In this document: in pieces, positions 7,476 through 18,404 of the stretch | Layout of the letters: the number at the start of each line of letters is the position of its first letter | How positions within the stretch are numbered: position 1 is the stretch's first letter | Source of the DNA: Saksenaea vasiformis B4078 | Taxonomy: Eukaryota; Mucoromycota; Mucoromycetes; Mucorales; Saksenaeaceae | Length of the DNA stretch: 21,953 nt | Direction: 5' to 3' | NCBI GenBank assembly: GCA_000697055.1 | Contig: JNDT01001384.1 | Span: 1 to 21,953 of the forward strand | Program-made: the position numbers and the translations under genes | Notes under the pieces: model-generated | Databases searched by the model: none | What the model was told of the DNA's origin: nothing | Seen by the model: the letters and a program-made list of their open reading frames with translations, nothing else

Positions 7476-7689
7476 GAAGCAAAAAAGTAAAGTAAAAAAA
7501 AAAGGACACTGATACAGGTTTTTTGAGTGTCTTTTTTGATGCGTTTTTTTTTGTTGTCTTTCTCTTAACTATGACCAATGGGCACTGCTGAAGATTTGGA
7601 TGAGAATCTATCATTCATCTGGTATAAATGACATGTCAGTTATGACCTCATTTATCATCTGCGACTAATACCTATTCTTAGGGCTCCTA

Positions 7690-8066
7690 ATACTGAACTG
7701 ACTGTACTGACAACTGTACTGAACTGTACTGAACTGTACTGAACCATTGTAGGTCAGTATAACAGGTTGTACTGAACTGTCAGTAGTCAGTACAGATTTT
7801 GTACTGATCTTAAAAAACTGTCAGTATTCAGTTTGAGTATATAAACCATACTGACTTTATATTGTACTGACTTTGTACTGTACCAACTTTGTACTATACT
7901 GACTTTGTACTGTACCAACTTTGTACTGTACTGACTTTGTACTGTACTGACTTTGTACTGTACTGACTTTGTACTGTGCTGACTTTGTACTGTACCAATT
8001 TTTTATAATATCAACTTCTTATTGTACTGACTTTTTTATTGTACCAACTTCTTATTATACTGACTT
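7690..8066 (+). repeat. Left subterminal repeat array of hAT-A
   Basis: About 375 bp of variants of GTACTGTACTGACTTT and GAACTGTACT. The array runs in the same strand sense as the array at the other end, though its GTAC core is itself a palindrome. It is the probable transposase-binding region, as known for Ac/hAT subterminal repeats. Confidence 0.85.
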
Positions 8067-8769
8067 CTGTCTGTAACACTTGTTTTTATATAAAACTCTT
8101 TATCTTTGACTTTCTACATTACTCTACATTCACAAGCATGCATATATATATGTTCTTGTGCGAATGTTTAATGTGTTTAACATAAGTAAATGCCATAATA
8201 GCTGTAATTAGTAAAAGAGATTAATTAATTTCAACATCAAAACAGAAAAGCATTTGAGATGTTCATGTGTATAAAATAGATGGAGGTGTCATTTATTGGT
8301 AATTGGAATTTGCATGTCAATTAGTTACAATGGCAGTACAAACAAAATGCGGCTCAATAGTAATAGTAGTAGCCAGCAAAAGAAAGAAAAAGGGAATTTG
8401 AGAATTTTTTTTTGTTGGATGGCATAATAATGGCAGTGAGGCACGATTGGATCAGCCATGGTACTCCAAAAACATCAATTTTTTAATCAGTAGCTCATCA
8501 CTGATCAAGGTACTTAGTGATTTACCAATCACATCACTTGCATATTCATTTTGTTCATGAAGATACAATCTTAATCATAATGCCATAATGCATTTACTGT
8601 ACCATTGATCAATCAGACCAGAGATCTTATTGTGTCTATCTCACATTGGTCCATCTGGATGATGGACAAAACTTACAAGATCAGTTCTTGTAAAATATAA
8701 AAGGCTCCAGAAATAAGCACAGGAAAGTTAGTTTTTTATCTGTTATCAACTTTTGACCAATTTATTGCC
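8067..8769 (+). promoter_or_regulatory. hAT-A 5' leader and promoter region
   Basis: Seven hundred bases without an ORF between the subterminal array and the transposase start. A TATA box, ATATAAAAGGCTCC, lies at 8695-8708, about 65-75 bp before the start codon at 8770. Nothing else is recognised, apart from an AT run with a short TTCACAAGCATGCATATATA element near 8130. Confidence 0.5.
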
Positions 8770-11321
8770 ATGGCATTCTTTCAAGACTCTTCTCAATTCT
8801 CCAATGGACAAGACTTGGTTTCTTCTGATTTCATCAACAGCAAGCAAGAATTTGCACTGTCAACTTCTCAAAGCTCTCTTCTTGCCAACATGTTTTCAGA
8901 TGCTGGTATTTCCTCTCAAAGTACTGAACAGTTGCCTTCAGTGAATGCTGATGTGTCAGGCAAGAGAAGCATTGTATGGAACTGGTTCAAGAAGGTCAAT
9001 TGGAATGTCTCAAAGAAACAGAAAGCTGAGTGCAGTATTTGCATACAGAGTGAATGGTAATTTCAAAATATGCATTTATCTGATGTGAATAATAACGATA
9101 CTTGGCATAGTAACAAGAAAATCGCCATCATGTCTGCAGCTGCCAGCAGTACAACACAAATGAAGAAGCATATGGAGAAATATCACAAGTCTGTATAGGC
9201 GAGTGTACAGTCTCTGGTTCCAGATAAAGGCAAGATCTCTACATATATCAAGACGTAAATGATAGAGCACAATTACCTACCTTTATTCTAAGGACCATAC
9301 TGAATTTGTAATAGGAATATAGCAAAATTTGATCTGGCTGTTTTCTATCAAAAGCAGTGCAACTGGATTGCCAGAAATGATCAACCATTCTCCGAAGTTG
9401 AATCTGAAGCTTACTGCGCCTTGGTTCAATACTTATGGCCTGATCTACAGCTGATTGGAGCAGATACAGTAAAGAATGATATCATGAAGAGATCCAAAGA
9501 AAAGTGACAACAGCTGAGGGCTGAATTGGCAGTAAGTTCTAAGACCTATGATAATGATGAAATGCTAATAAATTATTAGATAGTAGATTCAAAGATCTCT
9601 GTGTCTCTTGATGTATGGACATTGCTGAACATGCACAGCTTCCTTGAAATTACAGGACATTACATTGACGCCAAATGGAAGATGCAATGCATTCTTCTAG
9701 ATTTCACAGTGATAGATTCTCCTCATACAGGTAAAAATCTGGCAAATGTTTTTATGGCCTCTATGAAAGATCTTGCCATAGAAACAAAGGTAATTTTCAT
9801 GCAACTGCTACAAATGAAATAAATCAGTAACATATTATGATAGATCCTTGCAATTACCATGGACAATGCATCAAACAATGATATGATGATGCAACACATG
9901 TGTATTGCATGACCAACAGTGCATGGCGTGCATTTCAATGACAAGGAACAGCACAACTGATGCATGGTCCACATCATCAATCTCAGCGTTCAAGCAGCAT
10001 TGGTAGCATTGAAAGCAACTGCTAAAGAAAATGATGATGAGGTAGATGAACAATCGATCAGTAATGGTGCTGATCATGAGTGCGACCCTATCACAAGTAC
10101 TACCAATAAGGTTTGTTCCTTTTGATTTCTTTATCATGTTTTGTTAAAACTATAAAAATTGACTCCTCCCAATAGCTGCAAAAGATTATTTTAGCAATAT
10201 GCCACTCACATTCCCGTCGCCAGAGATATGAGACTTACCACAGAATGGGTGAAACTTCCAGCTCTTTACAGTTGGTACTAGATACCAAGACCCAGTGGAA
10301 TTTGACCCATGACATGATCTCTGTAGCTCTGCTACAGAAGGATCCTCTGCACATGCTGGTGTCTGAGGATACAGAGCTTCGCCCATATAAATTGAATGAG
10401 AGAAAATGGGAAAATCTAGCAAAGATGAAAGACATGCTTTCAGTAAGATTCTTTTCAGTTGATCGTTTGCTAATTACCATTGTCAGATTTTTAAACTTGC
10501 TACCCATGTTCTTTCAAGTGAGAACTATCCATTGCTGCATGCTGTTGTCCCAGTATACAACCTACTGATAGACAAACTCAAAAATTTTCAAGGAGGAAAT
10601 GCTGAATTGGATGCTGCGTCTAGGTTTTGCTTCAAGAAGTTGCAAAAGTACTACATTATGACAGATGATTCGCCCATGTATTCAGTTGCCACGAGTAAGT
10701 TTCTAGTGATAATCCAGAGCAATCAATCTGATTTTCCATTGTTTCACAGTCCTCGACCCATGGTTCAAACTGGATTACTACCATCAGCATTGTTGGGAAG
10801 CATGATGGAAAAATTCATGTTTGAAAAAGCTTGAAAAAGTCATCTGGAAGTATCAAGCAGAGAACTCTGTGTATTCCATTGAGCTGCAGCCAGTCGATTC
10901 AACCAAAGAAGATGCTCTGTTATGCTCAGACCCAGCGTATCTAGAGTACATTCAGCATATCTATGGTATGGCACAATCTGAGCAAACAGTGCAAGATGAC
11001 AAGCTGCAAGACTATCTGTGAACTGATATAGTCAGAAACCTGCACTGTGATATTCTTGCTTGGTGGATAGAATGTAGGAACCAGTATCCTGTGTTGTCTT
11101 CCATTGCACAAGATTACTTGGTGATTCCAGATTTGTGAACAACATAGTAGACAGAGTGCACACTTACATATTCAACTGCAGGTACCAGTGCTCCAGCTGA
11201 ATGAGTGTTCTCTGGTACTTGAACACTGATACCTTGGAATCAGCAATCGCTATCACCCAGCACAATCTGTGCATGTATGCTGTTGAAGTATCAGCTCCTT
11301 TGTGAAGAGAACAGGTATTAG
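8770..11321 (+). pseudogene. hAT-family transposase of hAT-A: nine exons, eight nonsense codons
   Basis: A BED-finger hAT transposase, a nuclear enzyme that excises and reinserts hAT elements. Introns I infer: 9057-9110, 9255-9314, 9532-9579, 9790-9843, 10111-10175, 10441-10484, 10695-10749 and 11131-11181, all about 44-65 bp and phase-consistent. The BED finger (SIVWNWF, CSIC, HMEKYH) spans exons 1-2. SVSLDVW in exon 4 holds the first catalytic Asp, ITMDNASNND in exon 5 the second, followed by CMVHIINL. DPWFKLDYY is in exon 8. The C-terminal dimerisation domain (DILAWW...YPVLSSIAQDYL, then SAPAE...VFSG) ends at TAG 11319-11321. In-frame stops: TAG 9196; TGA 9505, 9910, 9958, 10803, 11019, 11202 and 11220. 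The last intron has lost its GT donor (AT at 11131), while hAT-B keeps GT. The start ATG is in a good context, CCATGG. Dead as read. Confidence 0.9.
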
Positions 11322-11679
11322 TCGCAGATGATAAATGAGGTCGTAACTGACATGTCATTTACACCAGATGAATGATAGATTCTCATCCAAATCTTCGGTG
11401 GTGCCCATTGGTCATAGTTAAGAAAAAGACAACCAAAAAAAAAAACCATCAAAAAGAAAACTCAAAAAATCCGTGTCAGTGTCCTTTTTTTTCACTTTAC
11501 TTTTTTGCTTCCTTTCCTTCTCTTCAACTAGTAGAATATTACTCTTATTACAATAAATGTCGCTCATTTGCAAATAACTACATATTATGAAGTACATTTG
11601 GTTTTTGAAATTAAATTACTATAATTATTTATTTTCTTTCGACATTGTACCATTGGTAATCAGTTCAATCTAGTAAACC
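11322..11679 (+). other. hAT-A 3' untranslated region
   Basis: Between the transposase stop and the right subterminal array. Its inverse is found in hAT-B at 6900-7077 plus 7481-7664. A run of AAGAAAAAGACAACC and poly-A-rich units lies at 11418-11475, and an AATAAA at about 11552. No gene. Confidence 0.7.
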
Positions 11680-11890
11680 ATACTGACTTTGTACTGTACT
11701 GACTTTATAATCTACTGACTTTGTACCATGCTGATCTTCTACTGTACTGACCTTGTACTGTGCTGACCTTATACTGTACTGACTTCTTGCTGTATCAACT
11801 TTTTACCATACTGACATTTGTACTGACTTTGAGAAACCATCAGTAATCAAGCTATTACTGTAAACTGTACCAAACTGTACTAAACTGTAC
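11680..11890 (+). repeat. Right subterminal repeat array of hAT-A
   Basis: Variants of TACTGACTTTGTACTG and AAACTGTACC, ending 14 bp before the terminal GGAGCCCTA. Same strand sense as the left array. Confidence 0.85.
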
Positions 11891-13135
11891 CATTAGGAGC
11901 CCTACCTATTTTCTTCACAAAGGAGCTGATACTTCAACAGCATATATGCACAAATTGTGCTGGACAATAGTAATTGCCAATTCCAAGGTATCAGTATTTG
12001 AGCACCAGAGAACACTTGTTTGGCTGGAGTACTGGTACCTGCAGTTGAATATGTAAGTGTGCACTCTGTCTACTATGTTGTTTACAAACCTGGAGTTACC
12101 AAGTAATCTCATACAATGGAAGACAATACAAGATACTGGTTTTTACATTCCACCCACCAAGCAAGAATATTGCAGTGTAGGTTTCTGACTATATTAGTTC
12201 ACAGATAGTCTTGCAGCTCATCATCTTGCACTGTTCACTCAGATTGTATCATACCATAGATATGCTGGGTCTGAGCATAACAGAGCATCTTCTTTGGTTA
12301 AATTGACTGACTGTAGCTTGATGGAATATATAGAATTCTCTACTTGATACTTCTAGATGACTTTTTTCAGCTTTTTTAAACATGAATTTTTCTATCATGC
12401 TTTTCAATGATGCTGATGGTAGTAATGTAGTTTGAACCATGGGTCAAGGACTGTGAAACAATGGAAAATCAGATTGATTGCTCTGGATTATCACTAGAAA
12501 CTTACTCATAGCAACTGAATATATGGGCGAATCATCTGTCATAATGTAGTACTTTTGCAACTTCTTGAAGCAAAACCTAGATACAGCATCCAATTCAGCA
12601 TTCTCTCCTTGAAAATTTTCGAGTTTGTCCATCAGTAGGTTATATACTGAGACAACAGCATGCAGCAATGAATAGTTTTCACTTGAAAGAATGTAGATAG
12701 CAAGTTTAAAAGTCTGACAATGGTAATTAGCAAATGATTAACTGAAAAGAATCTTACTGAAAGCATGTCTTTCATCTTTGCTAGATTTTCCCATTCTCTC
12801 TCATTCAATTTATATGGGCGAAGCTCTGTATCCTCAGACACCAGCATGCGCAGAGGATCTTTCTGTAGCAGAGCTACAGAGATCATGTCATGGGTCAAAT
12901 TCCACTGGGTCTTAGTATCTAGTATCAACTGTAAAGAGCTGAAAGTTTTGTCCATTTTGCAGTAAGTCTCATATCTCTGGTGACAGGAATGTGAGTGGCA
13001 TATTGCTAAAATAATCTTTTGCAGCTATTGGGAGGAGTCAATTTTTTATAGTTTTAACAAAACATGATAAAGAAATGAAAAGGGACAAACCTTATTGATA
13101 GTACTTGCAATAGGGTTACACTCATAATTAGTACC

Positions 13136-13381
13136 TGTAGTACTTTACTATGGTAATAAGGCTTGACTGGAATAAGCTATGTCTCTCTCTCTCTATCTAA
13201 TTAGAATTGTTTTAGATATAGAATCTCCATTAAGAGAAATTTTACTTTTATTCTACAACAGTAGTAGGAAAGTAGCTATTCATCCTTTTTTACTTCTATC
13301 TGAAATAAACAGGAGTGTTACTATACTATCTTTTTGTTTTTGATATATTGCTTTATTCTATTTATCGTCTACAATACTACA
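13136..13381 (+). repeat. 5' LTR of the Ty3 element
   Basis: 246 bp from TGTAGTACTTTAC to ACAATACTACA. It contains a CT microsatellite, GAAATAAACAGGAG (a possible polyadenylation signal) and an AT-rich tail. It drives transcription of the element. Confidence 0.93.
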
Positions 13382-13389
13382 TTTTTTTA

Positions 13390-13406
13390 TGGTGAAGACA
13401 AACCCC
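13390..13406 (+). other. Candidate primer-binding site
   Basis: TGGTGAAGACAAACC starts 8 bases after the 5' LTR. A TGG start is expected for pairing with a tRNA CCA end, but I cannot name the tRNA. The gap from the LTR is larger than usual, so this is tentative. Confidence 0.3.
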
Positions 13407-13413
13407 TGTCAAG

Positions 13414-16400
13414 ATGACTACTGAAAAGCAAGACTCTGTTTTATATTTTGATGCATCATCTCTTTCCATTTAAGATGATGACGTAGTAATGGAACAAGTT
13501 CCATCCACCCCAAAAAACAATGCATCCATCCATAATTCGATGGTATCTGAAACTTCCTCAGTGGTTCCACCATCTCCCATGGTTTTAGTCTTTTCAGAAG
13601 GTGCTGCTACATCAAGACATGTTGACCCAGTTTCTTGTACCCTGCAAACGTTAGCCAAATTGAAAGAATATGCCAATGAAAAAGAACGTTTGTATAATAA
13701 TGCTGTTAGTTTGGATGGAGACATGAAGACATGTGATCTTTTACTCCATAAGTTCAATACTGCAGAAGAGCATGTGGAAAAATTTTTGCTTCTATGTATA
13801 AAGAAGTATCCACATTGTAAGGAATTTCATAGTCATGACAGTATTGTTTCTTTTAATGAAAGTTTCAACATAAACTGTTCTTTGAATTCTGAGATCCAAA
13901 TTTTGCATTATGGTATGAAACCCATGAACAATGCAATGACAAGTTCTGTGGTTCTGTGTGATCTCTCTGTTCTTCAACTTGCTGGTGGTACTAGATGGAA
14001 CATGAGAAAAAGTGTTCATGATTCAGCTCATTCTTTTATGAGAGCATTTACCACTCAATTGGATGCTTACAAAATGCCTTATGATTAACATTGGAAACAT
14101 TTACTCAAGATCTGTTTGAATGACTCTCAAAAAATCTGATTTGATACAAAACTTGCCCAGAGAAACTTGTCTTGGTCAGAAGCTCAGTCTATTCTTCTTG
14201 ATAAATTTGACACTCCAATCTTCCATTATCACAACCTCATTCAAACTTTCTGCATGACTCAATGATGTGGTAAATCTCTGCCTGCTTACATTGAAAGATT
14301 CCAAACTCAATACTTTGAACCTGATTGTGCTGAAAATGAAAACCTAGTAGTGGCATTCATGTCTTCTCTCTTGCCCACATATTGTAAATGCGCATGCTTT
14401 GTGGTAGCATCCCAGTTTGGTGCAGAGGTACCTACTGACTTGGATAAGGTGTGTGATCTTGTCTTGGCCATGACCACAGATGGTAAATGACTACTGGATG
14501 AAGAGGACAGCACTGTATCACGCTCAGTGAGAGCAAAAACAGATTATCATGTTAGCAACAGTAAGCATGAAAGATCTGCCCATGATAGATCATTTAACCA
14601 ATCCAAAGGTAACCAAGTGAGTACCAAACTGAGATTGGATAAACCGTGCACATACTGTCATAAGACCTGCTTCAAGGGTCATCATTGCCAAGAATTCCTG
14701 AATGCCAAATCAAAAAAAGACCATAACAATCTGGTGTCGCGTGCTGCCCATGTGGCAAACAATACAACTGTTGACAGAAACGATCTGCTATTCTATGATG
14801 ACAGCAGTAAATATGATGCCATGCAAGAGATTAACATGGAAGCACTTAGTAAGCATCAGTTACAAATGCAATCTATGACAAACAATGTAATTAAATTGCA
14901 TTATATTCCTTTGACATTACAGAATGAACAATTGCAAGCCCTGATCGATACTGGCACTGAATTTTCAACTATAGATGTAGCAATCTGCCAAAGGTTATTG
15001 TTAAAAATAAAACTTGTTCATAGTACCATAAGTTTAGCTGTGCATGGTCATAGAATCAAAAGAATTGGACAAACAGGCATACTTAAATTAGAGTATGGTA
15101 GTCATAAAATTGAACATGTATTTGAAGTAATGCAGTTGTCTAAAGGAACTGAAGTAAGTGTCAGCACAGACTTGATGCCTACAATGGGCATTGCCTTAAC
15201 AGGTTTAGTTGCATCATAGAGCATGCCTGTAAGACAGTGGCAAGATGAGACAGTACAAGATAAGTTAATATCAAATGAGGCGCCTGTAGGTACCACAGAA
15301 CAACAAAAAAGTTTTATAGACAGTATTCAGTCACTTTTAGATGCCAATAGTCGCATCTCAAAAACATCATTCTGCATGGTACTGGAATTTGCCATCCATT
15401 TAGACATGGAGGCCAGACAAACCGCCTTCAGAAGGCAATATCCTTTGCCTCACTCATTACTCCTGTTGGTCAAAGAAACCATTCAACAATGGTTAGAAAA
15501 TGGAACAATTACGCATGCCCCAGTAAATATGGCATGGAATAGCCCCATAATCTTAGCTCCAAAAAAAGATATGGAGGGCAATTATATGGGCAAGAGACCC
15601 TGCTTAGACTCTCATCATATTAACAGGTTGCTTAAGGAGGACTGATATCTCTCACCATTGATTTGGGATATCTATTTCTAGTTGAAAGGTGCATAGGTAT
15701 TTAGCACATTAGATCTCAAAAGTGCTTTCCACCGTTTTAAGATCACTGAAAAAGATTACCATAAAACAGCGTTCACTGCATCCAATGGTATCCAATATAT
15801 GTTCCATAGTTGTCTCTTTGGACTTAAGCCAATTTCTTTGAAATTCCAACGCATAATGGCATCTTTATTCTACAAATTGCCATTTGTCACCACATTCATT
15901 GATGATATAGTGGTGTTCTCCATCTCTTTTGATGAACATGTTAAACATGTACAACAAGTGATCCAAATTCTGACAGATGTTAACTTGATTCTAAATCTAC
16001 AAAAATGCTACTTTGTCCAAAGCTGTATATATCTCTTAGGTTTCTGCATCTCTTATAAAGGAATATCCTTAGACATGTGTAAGGTCACTAATGTTGAAGC
16101 GTGGCCTACTCCTAAAACCAGTAAAGACATCCAGCACTTCTTAGGCATCATGAATTATTTTTGAGAACATTTATCCAACGTTTCTCACCTCACTGTATCC
16201 CTTGATGCTTTACACAGTGCTGACAAATTAAACAAACTATGGATGGTTAAACATGATAAGGCCTTTAAGGATATCAAATTTATCATTTCTAGAGTACCTT
16301 TGTTGTCCTTTCCTGATTTGGCACACCCATTTTGTGTTGCTACAGATGCTTCTAATGCTGATATTGGTGCTGTATTGTATTATGAAATTTATAGTAAAAC

Positions 16401-18111
16401 GAACTTTATTGCATTCATGGTACGATCTTTAAGCAAATCAGAATGAAACTATTCTGTTACCCATAAAGAGCTATTAGCTGTAATCTATGCTCTCAACAAA
16501 TTCCATCCTTACTTGTAGGGAAATTGGTTTACTCTATATACCAACTACAAAGCTTTTACTTACCTGCACACGCAGAAGGTACCTAATGCCATGATGATTA
16601 ACTGGTTGGATATACTATTAGATTACGATTTTGACATTGTTTACCTTCTAGGCATCCATAATGTTTTACCTGATCATCTTTCATACCTTTTCCCAGTGGA
16701 AAATGAGCTGGAGGAGAGTAATGCCCATAGCAATAAAGCTGTAAATCCCAAGGAGCAACAAAAAAATAACTGTAAAGCAATGGTTGAGAAGGACTATATG
16801 ACTCCAGATGAAATGGATTGCAAAAATATACTTGAAGAAACGCACCTGTTAGGTCATTTTGGTGCTGAATCTATTGTCAAGACCATTAAAGTAAATGGAA
16901 TGAACTGGTCAGACATCCTGCAAGACACTGTTGAAATTGTGAAGCAGTACAATGGATGCCAATGATTCAATATTGTAAAAAAGAGCTTCCATCCATTAAG
17001 ATCCATCTGTTTAACAATTCCTGGAGACCATTGGGCAATTGATTTAGCTGACCCATTCACTACCTCATTGACAGGAAACAATTACCTACTAGTCTTAGTA
17101 GATATTTGCACAAGATTCTGCATATTACATCCAATTTCTAATAAGCAATCCAACACAATGGTAAAAACGTTAGTTCAGATATTTTGCAACTTTGGACTAC
17201 CTCATATATTGCAGTCTGATAATGGCAAAGAGTTTGTCAATAGATTAATGAAACGATTCGTGAATGTGGCAGGATTTGATCATCACTTGATAACTCCATA
17301 CCACCCTCAAGGTAATGGAGTAGCTGAATGCTGGATGCAAACATCAGTACAAGCAATCAGAAAAAGCATAAAAGGTGCGACAAGAGAGTGGAATATGTAC
17401 ATGCCAAGTGTGCAATTGGCAATGAACATGAAAATATCCAAGCATCATAACTCTGCTCCTTTCTCGCTGATGTTCACATGCAAAGTAAACCCATTTAAGG
17501 ACTACTGCAATAAAGAACCTGTACAAAAAATGAGCCAGAAGGATCTTGAGCAAAGGATCCAGCACATGGCCAACATTGTCTTTCCTGCAATTGCTGAATG
17601 AACTAAAGTTGTAACAGATGTGCAAAAAGGCAAGTTTGATAAAAAACATGTAATGGTGAACTTTTTCCAAAACAGCCACGTCATGATAAAAACTTTACAA
17701 TCTGATAAATTAGATCCATTATATGAAAGACCATATATAGTTGATTGTATAAATACTGGTGGCGCCTACACTCTATGTAATGAAAAAGGAAAATTATTAC
17801 CCTGAGATTATCCTCCACAAGCACTTAAATTAATCTCACAAGATGAAGTAGTTCCCATTGAGGAAATCTATGAAATTGATGATATTATTGCCTACAAGAA
17901 AACTAAGGATAAATACTTGTATAAAGTGCAATGGAAAGGATACAGTAAAAATGATGATACTTGGGAACCTGCTGAACATTTCACTGATCCTAAAATGATC
18001 TCTACTTACTGGGACTGCATAGCAGACAGCCCTACCTCAAAAGTGACTGCCTCACAGAAACATAAAATTAATGTAAGCACTTCTAATGCAACTAAGCACA
18101 CTAAATACTAA
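13414..18111 (+). pseudogene. Ty3/Gypsy gag-pol polyprotein, one frame, fifteen nonsense codons
   Basis: A single 1,565-codon frame with no frameshift. Gag region with a CX2CX7HXC zinc knuckle near 14649 (CTYC...GHHC); aspartic protease LIDTGTEFS (Asp at 14947); reverse transcriptase with TLDLKSAFH and FIDDIVVF (15901); RNase H VATDASN (16345); integrase with HLLGH, then catalytic Asp 17041, Asp 17218 and Glu 17326 (D,D35E) and YHPQGNGVAE; chromodomain about 17848-18010 (IEEIYEID...YKVQWKGYSKNDDTWEP), which in this clade guides integration to modified histones. Stops: TAA 13471, 14086; TAG 15217, 15679, 15694, 16516; TGA 14137, 14263, 14488, 15643, 16162, 16444, 16963, 17599, 17803. RNase H has LYTN where Asp is usual, and the integrase finger lacks its first Cys. 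ATG 13414 is in frame; 13489 is the next Met. Confidence 0.93.
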
Positions 18112-18148
18112 CTATTGTATGTGCATATATCAACTGGCTAAAGAGCCT

Positions 18149-18160
18149 AGAGGGGGATAA
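18149..18160 (+). other. Polypurine tract
   Basis: AGAGGGGGATAA directly before the TG of the 3' LTR, the expected position and composition for the plus-strand primer of an LTR element. Confidence 0.75.
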
Positions 18161-18404
18161 TGTAGTACTTTATTATGGTAATAAGACTTGACTGAAATAA
18201 GCTATGTCTCTCTCTCTATCTAATTGGAATTGTTTCAGATGTAGAATCTCCATTAAGAAAAATTTTACTTTTATTCTACAACAATAGTGAGAAAGTAGCT
18301 ATTCACCCTTTTTTACTTCTATCTGAAATAAACAGGAGTCTTATCATACTATCTTTTTGTTCTTGATATATTGCTTTATTCAATTTATCATCTACAATAC
18401 TACA
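18161..18404 (+). repeat. 3' LTR of the Ty3 element
   Basis: 244 bp, partner of 13136-13381, ending ACAATACTACA before the GTACC duplication. Confidence 0.93.

Larger units (their letters stand above)
7679..11904 (+). mobile_element. hAT-A: near-complete hAT transposon inserted into hAT-B
   Basis: A 4226-bp element with terminal inverted repeats TAGGGCTCCTAAT (7679) and its inverse (to 11904). The flanking 8-bp target duplication CCTATTCT (7671-7678) and CCTATTTT (11905-11912) differs by one base; an 8-bp duplication is diagnostic of hAT elements. Removing it restores a continuous hAT-B sequence. The insertion fell in the last codons of the hAT-B transposase. It contains subterminal repeats at both ends, a TATA box, and one nine-exon transposase pseudogene on the plus strand. 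Its terminal structure is intact but the enzyme is not. Confidence 0.92.
13136..18404 (+). mobile_element. Complete Ty3/Gypsy chromodomain retrotransposon
   Basis: A 5269-bp element with two LTRs (13136-13381 and 18161-18404), a 5-bp target duplication GTACC at 13131-13135 and 18405-18409, a polypurine tract just before the 3' LTR and one gag-pol frame. Domain order protease, reverse transcriptase, RNase H, integrase, chromodomain marks it as a Ty3/Gypsy chromovirus-clade element. By eye the LTRs differ at about 17 of 244 positions plus a 2-bp CT-repeat indel, and nearly all changes are transitions. It is inserted in the acidic-segment codons of the hAT-B transposase. Confidence 0.95.

Noticed and set aside
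7683..8066. A CRISPR-like array from regular GTACTG repeats
   Set aside because: Units are contiguous, variable and lack unique spacers; they belong to a hAT terminus.
8770..18111. An altered genetic code in which TGA or TAG is sense
   Set aside because: Related copies have Trp, Arg-derived CAA or other sense codons at these sites, and both TGA and TAG as well as TAA occur, which fits decay.
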